The notes under the pieces were generated by a model, which saw nothing but the letters and a program-made list of their open reading frames with translations, was not told the origin of the DNA and did not search any database. From contig NZ_SORE01000006.1 of assembly GCF_004366595.1 (NCBI RefSeq), forward strand, positions 272,876-336,875: 64,000 nt of DNA, in the 5' to 3' direction. How positions within the stretch are numbered: the stretch's first letter is position 1; every line of letters begins with the position of its first letter. This document shows positions 45,468 to 55,420 of this stretch, one piece after another. This stretch comes from Paraburkholderia rhizosphaerae. Its GTDB lineage: Bacteria; Pseudomonadota; Gammaproteobacteria; Burkholderiales; Burkholderiaceae. The position numbers were made by a program, and so were the translations under genes.

Positions 45468-45959
45468 AGATGCCCGATGGCCTGCGACCCCGCGCAGCCG
45501 GCGGGCTTGGACTGTTGCGCGCAACCTGCAATTTTACCCGATTCCGGCGCGGCCGACGAGACGGAACGCGCGTGCGGAACGCCGGTGGCCGGCTACAAGC
45601 GATTGGCGTTTCGAGCAGCGTTAAAGCGGCTTTTCCGGTTCGCGCAGGGTGTTCGTCGCGATAACATTTGTTTCGCATTGCAGCGTGACAACGGGCACCG
45701 ACTTTCGCAATGCTATCTGACATAACCCCAACGATTCGTCGTCCGTAAGGGGTAAACTAACCGCCCGAAATCGCTCGCGATACCTCGTTCACGCTCGCGC
45801 CGCGGGTCTTTCCGCTGCGGGTTCAATCTCGTTGCCGCTGTCCGGCGCAAGCGCGAATTTCGCGTCAATCGACCTTCCGTACGATCGATGCCGATGCCGC
45901 AAGGGGGGGCGAGCCGGGTCCGATCCTAATCGAAGTCCTCTCGTTAGCAGGTCAAAAAA

Positions 45960-48248
45960 ATGGACGAACAACTGAAGCAAAGCGCTCTCGCGTATCACCA
46001 GAATCCGCGACCAGGCAAGATCTCGGTCACGCCGACCAAGCCGTTGTCGAATCAGCTCGATCTGTCGCTTGCGTATTCGCCGGGTGTCGCAGCCGCGTGC
46101 ATGGCGATTCATGGCGAACCGCTCGACGCGCAGAAATACACGTCGCGCGGCAATCTGGTCGGCGTCGTGACGAACGGGACCGCGGTGCTCGGCCTCGGCA
46201 ATATCGGCCCGCTTGCCGCGAAGCCCGTGATGGAAGGCAAAGGGTGTCTGTTCAAGAAGTTTGCCGGCATCGACGTGTTCGATATCGAGCTCAACGAGAC
46301 CGATCCCGACAAGCTCGTCGACGCGATCGCGATGCTCGAGCCGACGTTGGGCGGCATCAACCTTGAAGACATCAAGGCGCCCGAGTGCTTCTACATCGAG
46401 AAGAAACTGCGTGAGCGGATGAAGATTCCGGTCTTCCACGACGATCAGCACGGCACCGCGATCATCGCGTCGGCGGCGATCCTGAACGGTCTGAAGGTCG
46501 TCGGCAAGCAGCTCGCGGAAGTGAAGCTGGTCTGTTCGGGCGCAGGCGCGGCGGCGATTGCCTGTCTCGATCTGCTGGTGAATCTCGGCCTCGCGAAAGC
46601 CAACATTCTCGTCACCGACTCGAAGGGCGTGATTTACGAAGGGCGCGATAATCTCGATCCGTCGAAGGCCCGCTATGCCGCGCACACCGATGCGCGCACG
46701 CTTGCCGACGCGATCGACGGCGCCGACGTATTCCTCGGCTGCTCGAGCGCCGGCGTGCTGAAGCCGGAGATGGTGCAGAAGATGGGCACACAGCCGCTGA
46801 TTCTCGCGCTCGCGAACCCGGAGCCGGAAATCCGTCCGGAAGAAGCGAAGAAGGTGAGGCCGGACTGTATCGTCGCGACCGGGCGTTCGGACTACCCGAA
46901 CCAGGTCAACAATGTGCTGTGTTTCCCGTTTATCTTCCGTGGCGCGCTCGACGTCGGTGCGACGACGATCACCGAGGAAATGAAGCTCGCGTGCGTGCGC
47001 GCGATCGCGGAGCTCGCGGAGGAGACCGATCAGGGCGATGAGGTCGCGAAAGCGTACGAAGGCCATTCGCTCGAGTTCGGCCCCGACTATCTGATTCCGA
47101 AGCCGTTCGATCCGCGTCTGATCATCAAGATCGCGCCGGCGGTCGCGCAGGCGGCGATGGAGTCGGGCGTCGCGACGCGTCCGATCAACGATATGGACGC
47201 GTATCGCGAGGAACTCGGCGCGACCGTGTATCGCACGGGTTTCGTGATGCGCCCGGTGTTCGCCGCCGCGAAGGCGCAGCCGGCGCGCATCGTGTTCGCG
47301 GAAGGTGAAGACGAGCGCGTGCTGCGCGCCGCGCAGTTCGTGCTGCTCGAGAAGATTGCGCGGCCGATCATCATCGGGCGCCCGGCGGTGATCGAGATGC
47401 GTCTGAAGAAGATGGGGTCGAAGCTCAGGTGCGGCGAGGACTTTGACATCGTCAATCCGGAAGACGATCCGCGCTACCAGAAGTGCTGGCAGGAGTACCA
47501 CGAGATCGGCGCGCGTGAAGGCGTGACGCCTGAAGTCGCGAAGGCCGCGATGCGCAAGTTCAATACACTGATCGGCGCGATTCTCGTGCGTGTCGGCGAT
47601 GCGGACGGGATGATCTGCGGGATGATCGGCCAGTACCACACGCATCTGAAGTTTATCGATCAGGTGCTCGGCAAGGCGGTCAGCGTGCGTAACTTCGCGG
47701 CGATGAATCTGCTGATGCTGCCGGGCCGCAACCTGTTTATCTGCGACACCTATGTCAATGAATGTCCGACGTCGGAAGAGCTGGCCGATATGACACTGCT
47801 CGCGGCGCGCGAAATCGAGAAGTTCGGCATTACGCCGAAGGTCGCGCTGCTGTCGAGCTCGAACTTCGGCAGTTCGCCTTCGTCGTCGTCGCAGCGGATG
47901 GCGGCCGCGCGCAAGCTGATTGTCGAGCGCGCGCCGAATCTCGAAGTGGACGGCGAAATGCACGGCGATGCGGCGCTATCCGAAGTGGTGCGCAAGGCGG
48001 CGTTCCCGGGCACGACGCTGTCCGGCGAAGCGAACCTGCTGGTCATGCCGAACGTCGAGGCGGCGAACATCACGTACAACCTGCTGAAGATGATCGGCGG
48101 CGAAGGCGTGACGGTCGGGCCGTTCCTGCTGGGCGCGGACAAGCCGGTGCATATCCTGACGCCGGCCGCGACCGTGCGGCGCATCATCAATATGACCGCG
48201 GTGGCATCGGCGAACGTGGCGGTGCGGCGGGCGGCTTCCGCGAAATAA
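45960..48248 (+). CDS. maeB: NADP-dependent malic enzyme with C-terminal phosphotransacetylase domain
   Basis: MaeB decarboxylates malate to pyruvate and forms NADPH. The 762-residue protein has the malic enzyme part (about 1-430; [38 protein letters not shown]) and a phosphotransacetylase-like part (about 430-760; [22 protein letters not shown]). The second domain is usually regulatory, binding acetyl-CoA, rather than catalytic. Length is as in E. coli (759). A strong terminator follows at 48333. It may feed pyruvate from C4 acids such as those used by the dctA/tarD cluster. Confidence 0.97.
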   Translation: MDEQLKQSALAYHQNPRPGKISVTPTKPLSNQLDLSLAYSPGVAAACMAIHGEPLDAQKYTSRGNLVGVVTNGTAVLGLGNIGPLAAKPVMEGKGCLFKKFAGIDVFDIELNETDPDKLVDAIAMLEPTLGGINLEDIKAPECFYIEKKLRERMKIPVFHDDQHGTAIIASAAILNGLKVVGKQLAEVKLVCSGAGAAAIACLDLLVNLGLAKANILVTDSKGVIYEGRDNLDPSKARYAAHTDARTLADAIDGADVFLGCSSAGVLKPEMVQKMGTQPLILALANPEPEIRPEEAKKVRPDCIVATGRSDYPNQVNNVLCFPFIFRGALDVGATTITEEMKLACVRAIAELAEETDQGDEVAKAYEGHSLEFGPDYLIPKPFDPRLIIKIAPAVAQAAMESGVATRPINDMDAYREELGATVYRTGFVMRPVFAAAKAQPARIVFAEGEDERVLRAAQFVLLEKIARPIIIGRPAVIEMRLKKMGSKLRCGEDFDIVNPEDDPRYQKCWQEYHEIGAREGVTPEVAKAAMRKFNTLIGAILVRVGDADGMICGMIGQYHTHLKFIDQVLGKAVSVRNFAAMNLLMLPGRNLFICDTYVNECPTSEELADMTLLAAREIEKFGITPKVALLSSSNFGSSPSSSSQRMAAARKLIVERAPNLEVDGEMHGDAALSEVVRKAAFPGTTLSGEANLLVMPNVEAANITYNLLKMIGGEGVTVGPFLLGADKPVHILTPAATVRRIINMTAVASANVAVRRAASAK

Positions 48249-48332
48249 GCGCGACGCTTGGGCGGCGGCGTTGGCTGCTTGTGTTGCCGACGTCGCGTGC
48301 GCGGTAGAAGGTAAAGGGTCGCTAAAACAGAG

Positions 48333-48367
48333 CGGGCGCCTCGGTGACTCGAGGCGCCCGTTTTTTT
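48333..48367 (+). terminator. Terminator of maeB
   Basis: Stem CGGGCGCCTCG/CGAGGCGCCCG, 11 bp, six-base loop, followed by seven T. It lies 85 bases after the maeB stop and before the converging oxidoreductase gene. Confidence 0.92.
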
Positions 48368-48426
48368 GCGCGCGGTTGCGCGCGTGTTTCGGATTAACCG
48401 CCGCCGCTACACGCGCGGTCGCTTCA

Positions 48427-51400
48427 TCATGCGACGTGCCGCGTCTGATCTCCGGCGGGCGCGCGCCATTTCGCGAGCAACTGCGTCCATTTTGCGCGAA
48501 CGCCCTTCAGGTTGTTTTCCTTCACGTGACCATAACCGCGGATACCGTCCGGCAAATTCGCGAGCTCGACCGCAAGCGCGCGCTTGTCCGCCGCGAGGCC
48601 GGGAGTGAGACCCGCGACCAGCTCGCGCACTAGCGCTTCATATTCGCCGATCAGTGCGCGCTCGGTGCGACGCTCGTCCGTTTTGCCGAACACGTCGAGT
48701 GCGGTGCCGCGCAGGAAGCGCATTTTGGCCAGCACGTGCATTGCGCTAAGAACCCACGGACCGTACTGCTTTTTCACCAGATGACCGTGCGCATCCTTTT
48801 TCGACAGCGCGGGCGGCGCAAGATGGAACTTGAGCTTCCAGTCGCCTTCGAAGTTCGCCTTCACCTTTTCGATAAAGGCCGGGTCCGTGTACAGACGCGC
48901 GACTTCGTATTCATCCTTGTACGCCATCAGTTTGTGCAGGTTTCTCGCGACCGCTTCGGTCAGTGGCAACTGCCCAGCGTTCGCCGCCGCGGCATCCTGT
49001 GCCGTTTCAGCTGCGCGAACCTCGTCGACCAGCCTGCGATAGCGCGCCGCGTACGCAATGTTCTGGTACGCCGCCAGATACTTCACGCGCTTGTCGATCA
49101 GCGTGTCGAGTGCTTTGGGCGTGTGTAGCGACACGATCTTGCCGCTCGCGGCATCGCTATCCGCTGTGCGGCCCTGCGCTCCGGTGAGCTTGCGGACCGC
49201 GGCTGGATCGTGCGCGGTGCGGCGGCCCCATTCGAATGCGGCGAGATTCTTCTCGACCTGCACCGCGTTCAGCTCGATCGCGCGCGTCAGCGACGCATGC
49301 GTGAGCGGCAGCCAGCCGCGCTGCCATGCATAGCCGAGCACAAACGGATTCGTATAGATCGCGTCGCCGAGTAGCGCGAGCGCGAAGCGGTTCGCATCGA
49401 CGGCCGATACGTTGTCGTCGCCAGCCGCGGCGCGAACATCTGCATCGGTGCTCGCGCCGGGGAAGCGCCAGTCCGGATTCTTGATAAAGGCCGCGGTCGG
49501 CGTCGGTGCGCTGTTCAGCACCACGCGCGTGCGGCCGACTTGCATCCGCGACACACACTCGTCGCTGGCGGTGACGATCGCATCGCAGCCGATCACGAGA
49601 TTCGCTTCGCCCATCGCGATACGCGTCGCGTGGATATCGTCCGGCCGGTTCGCAATCTGCACGTGGCTCATCACCGCGCCGCCTTTTTGCGCGAGCCCGG
49701 TAACGTCGAGCACCGTCACGCCCTTGCTTTCGAGGTGCGCGGCCATGCCCAGCAGTGCGCCGATCGTCACGACACCGGTGCCGCCGACGCCTGTGACGAG
49801 CACGCCGTAAGGCTGGCCGATCGCCGGAACGTCCGGCTCCGGAACTGGCGGCATTGCATCGCTCCCGACGCCAGTTGCGGCCGGTTTGCGCATCTGGCCA
49901 CCTTCGACGGTCACGAAGCTCGGGCAGAAGCCCTTCAGGCACGAATAGTCTTTATTGCAGGTCGACTGGTTGATTTGCCGCTTTGTACCGTATTCGGTTT
50001 CAAGCGGCTCGACCGACAGACAGTTCGACTGCACCGAGCAATCGCCGCAGCCTTCGCAGACTGCCTCGTTGATCACGACGCGCCTGGCCGGGTCCGGGTA
50101 CGCGCCGCGTTTGCGGCGGCGCCGCTTTTCGGTCGCGCAAGTCTGGTCGTAGATCAGGATCGTCGTGCCTTCGATTTCGCGCAGTTCGCGCTGCACATCG
50201 TCGAGCAGGTCGCGATGATGCACGCTGATGCCCGGCGCGAGGCCGACGTTCGCCGTGTACTTGTCCGGCTCGTCGGTGACGATCACGATTTTCTTCGCGC
50301 CTTCGGCGGCGAGCTGATGCGTGATCTGCGGCACGGTCAGCGTGCCGTCGACCGGCTGGCCGCCGGTCATCGCGACCGCGTCGTTGTACAAGATCTTGTA
50401 GGTGATGTTCGCCTTCGACGCGATCGCTGCGCGAATCGCGATCAGCCCCGAATGGAAATAAGTGCCGTCGCCGAGATTCGCGAACACATGCTTGTCGTTC
50501 GTGAATGGCGCCTGGCCGATCCATGCAACGCCTTCGCCGCCCATCTGGCTGAACGTGCTGGTGCTGCGGTCCATCCACACGGTCATATAGTGGCAGCCGA
50601 TGCCGGCCATCGCGCGCGAGCCTTCGGGCACATTGGTCGACGTATTGTGCGGACAGCCGGAGCAGAACCACGGCTTGCGCTCCGCTTCGACGCGCGGCCG
50701 CGCCAGTGCTTTTTCCTTCGCGTCGATGACCGCCATTCGCGCGGCGATACGCGCACGCACATCGGACGGCAGATCGAACTTGTCGAGACGCGTTGCGATT
50801 GCTTTCGCGATGATCGCCGGCGACAGTTCATAGTGAGCGGGCAGCAGCCAGTTGCCCATCGGCACCGACCACTCGCCGCCTGCGCCGTCCTTCTCGTCGA
50901 ACTTGCCGAACACGCGCGGACGCTGCGCATCGGGCCAGTTGTACAACTCTTCCTTGATCGCGTATTCGAGAATCTGGCGTTTCTCTTCGACGACGAGAAT
51001 CTCTTCCAGGCCGCGCGCGAACGCTTGCGCGCCTTGCGCTTCGAGCGGCCACACGCAGCCGACCTTATAGAGCCGGATGCCGATGCGCGAGCACGTGTCA
51101 TCGTCGAGACCGAGGTCGCATAGCGCCTGGCGCACATCGAGATACGCCTTGCCGCCGGTGATGATGCCAAAGCGCGCATGCGGCGAGTCGATTTCGACGC
51201 GATCCAGTCTATTCGCGCGCACGTAGGCGAGCGCCGCATACCATTTGTAGTCGAGCAGCCGCGCTTCCTGCACCAGCGGCGGGTCGGGCCAACGAATGTT
51301 CAGACCGCCTTCGGGCATGGCGAAGTCGGTCGGCAGAATGATTTGCGTGCGATGCGGATCGATATCGACTGACGCTGACGACTCGACGACGTCGGTCACG

Positions 51401-52044
51401 CACTTCATCGCAACCCAAAGTCCCGAATAACGGCTCATCGCCCAGCCGTGCAGGCCGAAGTCGAGATATTCCTGCACGTTCGACGGGAATAGCACCGGTA
51501 GGCCGCAGGCCTTGAAGATGTGCTCGGACTGATGCGCGAGGGTCGAGGATTTGGCTGCGTGGTCATCGCCGGCCAGGACCAGCACGCCGCCGTGTCGCGA
51601 CGAACCGGCTGAGTTCCCGTGCTTGAGTACGTCGGCCGAACGGTCGACGCCGGGACCCTTGCCGTACCACATCGAAAATACGCCGTCGTATTTCGCGCTC
51701 GGGTACAGATTGACTTGCTGTGTGCCCCACACCGCGGTCGCGGCGAGGTCTTCGTTGACACCTGGCTGGAACACGACTTGATGCGCGGCGAGATGCTTCT
51801 TCGCTTTCCACAGTGACAGGTCGAGGCCACCGAGCGGCGAACCGCGGTATCCGGAGATGAAGCCTGCCGTGTTGAGTCCGGCGGCCTTGTCGCGCTCCTG
51901 CTGCAGCATCGGCAGCCTGACGAGCGCCTGAATGCCACTCATATACGCGCGGCCGCGTTCGAGTGTGTATTTGTCGTCGAGCGTGACGGAAGATAACGCG
52001 GCTTCGAGCGAGGCTCGCTGACCGGCGTCCAATGGGGCATTCAT
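48427..52044 (-). CDS. Fused indolepyruvate ferredoxin oxidoreductase (IorAB-like)
   Basis: A 1205-residue single-chain 2-oxoacid:acceptor oxidoreductase of the indolepyruvate type, which turns aryl pyruvates into aryl acetyl-CoA. Regions in order: an IorA-like pyrimidine/ThDP part (about 1-690; SGYRGSPLGGLD, then WFCSGCPHN and NLGDGTYFHSG), a cysteine-rich iron-sulfur segment (CEGCGDC, CNKDYSC), and the IorB-like gamma domain (about 750-1200; GVLVTGVGGTGVVTIG). The ATG at 52044 follows GGAGGAG by eight bases. No separate ferredoxin gene is near. hpd and paa genes downstream suggest a role in phenylalanine, tyrosine or tryptophan breakdown. Confidence 0.93.
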   Translation of the reverse strand: MNAPLDAGQRASLEAALSSVTLDDKYTLERGRAYMSGIQALVRLPMLQQERDKAAGLNTAGFISGYRGSPLGGLDLSLWKAKKHLAAHQVVFQPGVNEDLAATAVWGTQQVNLYPSAKYDGVFSMWYGKGPGVDRSADVLKHGNSAGSSRHGGVLVLAGDDHAAKSSTLAHQSEHIFKACGLPVLFPSNVQEYLDFGLHGWAMSRYSGLWVAMKCVTDVVESSASVDIDPHRTQIILPTDFAMPEGGLNIRWPDPPLVQEARLLDYKWYAALAYVRANRLDRVEIDSPHARFGIITGGKAYLDVRQALCDLGLDDDTCSRIGIRLYKVGCVWPLEAQGAQAFARGLEEILVVEEKRQILEYAIKEELYNWPDAQRPRVFGKFDEKDGAGGEWSVPMGNWLLPAHYELSPAIIAKAIATRLDKFDLPSDVRARIAARMAVIDAKEKALARPRVEAERKPWFCSGCPHNTSTNVPEGSRAMAGIGCHYMTVWMDRSTSTFSQMGGEGVAWIGQAPFTNDKHVFANLGDGTYFHSGLIAIRAAIASKANITYKILYNDAVAMTGGQPVDGTLTVPQITHQLAAEGAKKIVIVTDEPDKYTANVGLAPGISVHHRDLLDDVQRELREIEGTTILIYDQTCATEKRRRRKRGAYPDPARRVVINEAVCEGCGDCSVQSNCLSVEPLETEYGTKRQINQSTCNKDYSCLKGFCPSFVTVEGGQMRKPAATGVGSDAMPPVPEPDVPAIGQPYGVLVTGVGGTGVVTIGALLGMAAHLESKGVTVLDVTGLAQKGGAVMSHVQIANRPDDIHATRIAMGEANLVIGCDAIVTASDECVSRMQVGRTRVVLNSAPTPTAAFIKNPDWRFPGASTDADVRAAAGDDNVSAVDANRFALALLGDAIYTNPFVLGYAWQRGWLPLTHASLTRAIELNAVQVEKNLAAFEWGRRTAHDPAAVRKLTGAQGRTADSDAASGKIVSLHTPKALDTLIDKRVKYLAAYQNIAYAARYRRLVDEVRAAETAQDAAAANAGQLPLTEAVARNLHKLMAYKDEYEVARLYTDPAFIEKVKANFEGDWKLKFHLAPPALSKKDAHGHLVKKQYGPWVLSAMHVLAKMRFLRGTALDVFGKTDERRTERALIGEYEALVRELVAGLTPGLAADKRALAVELANLPDGIRGYGHVKENNLKGVRAKWTQLLAKWRAPAGDQTRHVA

Positions 52045-52399
52045 TATGTGTACTCCTCCAGCGACTTTGGGATCACCAAAAACTGCATGGGGGCCGCGGC
52101 ATCTTGTGGACGCGTTGGCCAAGGCCGCCATCATGACGGGTTTTACCCGATCGTAGCACCCGGAAAAACCCGTCGCATCGTGTATCACACGCCGGAATGC
52201 GGGTTGCCAGACAGTGAATACGACGATACCGGTATGACCTCCTGTATCACTCGCCGTTCGGCGGTGTAACAAGCTGTAAAAGCTGTCTGTCTCCGGAACC
52301 GACGGTCGAGCGCCTGTCTAATTCCCCACCTGCGCTTTCCCGCAACGTTCCACATCGGGTGGAGCTTCGCAGCGCAGCCAATCAGAACGAGGAGGAAGC
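52045..52399. other. Promoter gap upstream of indolepyruvate oxidoreductase
   Basis: A 355-base gap. A spaced inverted repeat GACGGGTTTT (52135-52144) and AAAACCCGTC (52165-52174), 20 bases apart, lies about 90 bases before the oxidoreductase start. It could be a binding site or stem. Nothing else is recognised. Confidence 0.45.
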
Positions 52400-52597
52400 A
52401 TGAACAGCAAGCATGTCCAGACCTTCCTGATGGTCTCAGCGGCATTTTTCGCGATGAGCGCGCCGGTGCGCCCGAACAGCGCGCAAACCGCATCGAACGC
52501 TGCGCCGAACGTTCTCGTTCGGGCGACGGAAGCGCTGTCCAGAACTTCCGTGGCGGATCGTTCCGGACCGTCCTGGCGAACACCATCAGGCGAATGA
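52400..52597 (+). CDS. Small protein with N-terminal hydrophobic segment (65 aa), unknown
   Basis: A 65-residue product with a very good ribosome site (GAGGAGGAAGC before ATG). Residues 5-22 (HVQTFLMVSAAFFAMSAP) look like a signal sequence or anchor; the remainder is polar, Ser/Ala/Arg-rich. No family recognised. A hairpin overlaps the stop codon and may end the transcript. It is isolated between two minus-strand aromatic-degradation genes. Either a small secreted peptide or a decayed gene fragment. Confidence 0.45.
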   Translation: MNSKHVQTFLMVSAAFFAMSAPVRPNSAQTASNAAPNVLVRATEALSRTSVADRSGPSWRTPSGE

Positions 52598-52610
52598 CGT
52601 TATTCGCCTG
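52587..52610 (+). terminator. Hairpin overlapping the end of the 65-aa gene
   Basis: Stem CAGGCGAAT/ATTCGCCTG with a six-base loop; the stop codon lies at the top of the left arm. GTGTGTTT follows, a weak U tract. Probable terminator. Confidence 0.55.
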
Positions 52611-52714
52611 TGTGTTTGCCTGCGTCGCCAGCAGTAGGTCCTTGCGCTGACATCTTCGCAATACGCCCCGCAGTGGGTTTCTGCCGTAGATCTTTGCTGT
52701 AGCGGTACGTGCTG

Positions 52715-53812
52715 CTACACGCCGTCCTTCACCACGCCGCGGCGGATCTGATCGAGTTCGATCGATTCGAACAGCGCCTTGAAGTTGCCTTCGCCGAATC
52801 CCTGATTGCCCTTTCGCTGGATGATCTCGAAGAAGATCGGACCGATCTGGTTTTCGGTGAAGATCTGCAGAAGAAGATCGTCGCGCGCGCCGTCGATCAG
52901 AATCTTGCGTTTGCGCAGTTCTTCGAGCGGCTCGCCGTGGTCCCGCACGCGGCGGTCGACCAATTCGTAGTAGGTATCGATCGTATCGAGCAGCGCAATG
53001 TTCGATGCGCGCAAACCGTCGACGGTGCGGTAGATATCGTTCGTGCCCAGTGCGATGTGCTGAATGCCTTCGCCGTGGTACGCGTCGAGATATTCGGTGA
53101 TCTGCCCGGCCGTCTCGGAGCCTTCTTCGTTGATCGGGATGCGGATCTTGCCGCACGGCGAAGTCATCGCCTTTGACTTCACACCGGTTACCTTGCCTTC
53201 GATGTCGAAGTAGCGAATCTCGCGAAAGTTGAACAGACGCTCGTAGAACTCGGCCCATTCGCGCATCCGGCCGCGGTGCACGTTGTGCGTCAAGTGGTCG
53301 ATATAGGTGAGGCCGTGGCCAGCCGGGTTGGGATCGGCGCCGGCGATCGGCTCGAAATCGACGTCATAGATGCCGATGTCGCCGATGCTGCCCGGTGTCG
53401 CGCCATTCTTGCCGCGCCAGCGGTCGACGAAATAGATCAGTGAGTCGCCGACCCCTTTGATCGCAGGAATGTTCAGTTCCATCGGGCCGGTTTTGTTGTC
53501 GAAACCCCACGCGCCGAGTTCGAGAGCGTGGCGATACGCTTTCGCGGCATCCTGCACGCGAAACGCAATCGCGCAGATCGACGGACCGTGCATGCGCGCG
53601 AAGCGCTGTGCGAACGAATCCGGTTCCGCGTTGACGATAAAGTTGATGCCGCCCTGGCGATACAGCGTGACGTCCTTGTGCCGGTGGCGCGCGACCGCGG
53701 CAAAGCCCATCTGTTCGAAAAGCTTGCCAAGCGCTTTCGGATCGGGCGCGGTGTATTCGATGAACTCGAAGCCGTCGGTGCCGACAGGATTGTCCCAAGT
53801 TTGGACCTTCAT
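52715..53812 (-). CDS. hpd: 4-hydroxyphenylpyruvate dioxygenase
   Basis: Hpd converts 4-hydroxyphenylpyruvate to homogentisate with Fe(II) and O2 in tyrosine and phenylalanine breakdown. The 365-residue protein consists of two glyoxalase-like domains. Iron ligands are visible as His in DHLTHNVHRG, His in IQHIALGTND and Glu in FFEIIQRKG. The ATG at 53812 follows CTGGAG and gives the normal N terminus MKVQTWDNPV. It diverges from an Lrp-type regulator, a common pairing. Homogentisate dioxygenase is not in the window. Confidence 0.96.
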   Translation of the reverse strand: MKVQTWDNPVGTDGFEFIEYTAPDPKALGKLFEQMGFAAVARHRHKDVTLYRQGGINFIVNAEPDSFAQRFARMHGPSICAIAFRVQDAAKAYRHALELGAWGFDNKTGPMELNIPAIKGVGDSLIYFVDRWRGKNGATPGSIGDIGIYDVDFEPIAGADPNPAGHGLTYIDHLTHNVHRGRMREWAEFYERLFNFREIRYFDIEGKVTGVKSKAMTSPCGKIRIPINEEGSETAGQITEYLDAYHGEGIQHIALGTNDIYRTVDGLRASNIALLDTIDTYYELVDRRVRDHGEPLEELRKRKILIDGARDDLLLQIFTENQIGPIFFEIIQRKGNQGFGEGNFKALFESIELDQIRRGVVKDGV

Positions 53813-53920
53813 GCGTATCTCCAGGATGCGTCCGAAATGCGGCGCGCATCGGTGCGGTTGCCATGACGGCAAGTGTATCGGGCGAGCCGCGATGGAAACT
53901 TGCGAAGTTAATCGCTGATG

Positions 53921-53944
53921 GCTACGATTCGGCTATTTCGTAGC
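53921..53944. promoter_or_regulatory. Inverted repeat in hpd/lrp divergent gap
   Basis: Arms GCTACGA and TCGTAGC, ten-base spacer. It lies 26 bases before the Lrp-type gene and 108 bases upstream of hpd. A likely site for the Lrp-type regulator, though it does not follow the classic 15-bp Lrp consensus. Confidence 0.5.
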
Positions 53945-53970
53945 TTGAATTTACTCTTGAGTGGCAGAAA

Positions 53971-54501
53971 ATGGCTGCAATCGAGCTGGATGCAATCGAC
54001 CGCCGCATTCTTGCGATCCTGCAGCAGCAGGGCAGGCTGTCGAATCAGGAGATCGCGGAACGGGTCAATCTGTCGCCGAGCCCTTGCTTGCGGCGGATTC
54101 GCCGGCTCGAGGAAAGCGGCGTGATTCGCGGCTATGTTGCGCTGCTCGACGCGAAGCGGATCGGTCTCGATCTGCTTGCGTTCGTCAATGTGCGGCTTGA
54201 AAAGCGCGGCGGCCCGACGGGCGACTCAACGGGCAGCGCGCGCGGCGATGTGGCTCGCACGCACGCGGGAGCGACGCACGCGGAGCTCTTTCGCGCGGCT
54301 GTGCAGACGTGGCCTGAAGTCGTCGCATGTCACGCGATGGCCGGTGAAATGGATTACCTGCTGCGCGTGCAGGTCGCGGATATGGCTCACTTCTCGCACT
54401 TCGTGCAGGACGTGCTGCTGCATCATCCATCGGTGATCGACGTGAAGTCGAGCTTCTCGCTGGAGACGTTCAAGGAAACGACCGCACTGCCTGTACGATG
54501 A
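53971..54501 (+). CDS. Lrp/AsnC-family transcriptional regulator with loop insertion
   Basis: A 176-residue Lrp/AsnC regulator: helix-turn-helix (about 5-60; DAIDRRILAILQQQGRLSNQ, then LSPSPCLRRIRRLEESG) and a RAM effector domain (about 65-170; MAGEMDYLLRVQV is the usual GxxDY core). Residues 80-102 form an extra Gly/Thr/Ala-rich segment that is absent in typical members and enlarges the first loop of the RAM domain. It diverges from hpd and probably regulates it in response to aromatic amino acids. Confidence 0.9.
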   Translation: MAAIELDAIDRRILAILQQQGRLSNQEIAERVNLSPSPCLRRIRRLEESGVIRGYVALLDAKRIGLDLLAFVNVRLEKRGGPTGDSTGSARGDVARTHAGATHAELFRAAVQTWPEVVACHAMAGEMDYLLRVQVADMAHFSHFVQDVLLHHPSVIDVKSSFSLETFKETTALPVR

Positions 54502-54526
54502 AACCCACAGGCAGATGAGACGCGCG

Positions 54527-55192
54527 TTACGCGATTTCCGCGGGCAGCAACGATTCCAGTAGCGTCGACGTCTGCTGCGCCTGGCGCTTGAGCGCATAGT
54601 CGAACGCGGCCGCCTGTTCTTCGAGCATTTCCTTCAGGATGCTGGACTGATCGGCCGGCGCGAGTGTCAGATACGCGTCGGCTTCGCCGTACGCGTGTTC
54701 GATCCGCATGCCCGCCTTTCTCGCGATATGCATCATCGTCCTGTTGCGCGACAGGCAATGCATATAGAGCGTCGACACATGCGTATTGCGGCTGCGGACG
54801 GCCGCACGTTCGAAGAGCTTCGAGCCGATGCCCTGGCCACGCGCGCTTTCGACCACGGACAGACCGAATTCCGCCGTGCGCTGGCCGTCTTCGGCCGGCA
54901 GGTAAGCGAGATGCGCGACACCCGCCAGCGCAAGTTCACGGTTGAACACGCCGAAGACCGTGTCGCGTTTGAAGTCGATCGTCCGAACGTAGTTCTCGAT
55001 CACATGGTCCGGCACCACCTGCCCGAAGCGCAGCAGACGGTCGTTTTCGTCGAGGCCGAGGAAGTGCGCGAGCAGGCGCTCGCGGTCTTTTTCGCCGAGT
55101 TCCCGAACCAGTGCAGGCGCAATGCCGGCCGCGCCCAGTATGCGATCGGGTAGCGCGATCGGCTCTTTGGCTCGTGCATTCGTCTTGCTCAT
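54527..55192 (-). CDS. GNAT-family N-acetyltransferase
   Basis: A 221-residue acetyltransferase. The acetyl-CoA loop is VVESARGQGIGSKLFERA, which matches the R/Q-x-x-G-x-G/A motif A. The N-terminal helix pair (LRELGEKDRERLLAHFLGLDENDRLLRFG) resembles a subgroup seen in Burkholderia; the C terminus (about 175-221) is an extra helical tail. AGGAG lies eight bases before the ATG. The substrate, protein or small molecule, is not known. It converges with the Lrp-type gene, 25 bases apart. Confidence 0.85.
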   Translation of the reverse strand: MSKTNARAKEPIALPDRILGAAGIAPALVRELGEKDRERLLAHFLGLDENDRLLRFGQVVPDHVIENYVRTIDFKRDTVFGVFNRELALAGVAHLAYLPAEDGQRTAEFGLSVVESARGQGIGSKLFERAAVRSRNTHVSTLYMHCLSRNRTMMHIARKAGMRIEHAYGEADAYLTLAPADQSSILKEMLEEQAAAFDYALKRQAQQTSTLLESLLPAEIA

Positions 55193-55337
55193 GGCGGGTT
55201 CTCCTATTCATCTGACGGCATGATGCGCCGCAGCAGTAATTTTAACTGAAAGCTACATTCATCACTGGGGAAAACCCGAATTTCAGACTCTTCTGAGGGC
55301 TGCTGACTCCTCGTATTTTATCCAAGTTGTTAATTTT

Positions 55338-55364
55338 GAACGGATTTATTAAGAATGACCGTTC
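55338..55364. promoter_or_regulatory. Inverted repeat GAACGG-N15-CCGTTC
   Basis: Two 6-bp inverse arms around an A/T-rich 15-base spacer, in the gap between the GNAT start and the end of the TetR gene. It could regulate the GNAT gene. The symmetry is modest and may be chance. Confidence 0.3.
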
Positions 55365-55420
55365 GTAATATACGTGACAGTCTGTCGCGCGTTAGCCACG
55401 ACGCATGCTGCTCTGCGATA

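Noticed and set aside
45789..47963. 724-residue frame antisense to maeB
   Set aside because: Same GC-bias artefact; composition is dominated by Arg/His/Asp and it lies wholly opposite maeB.
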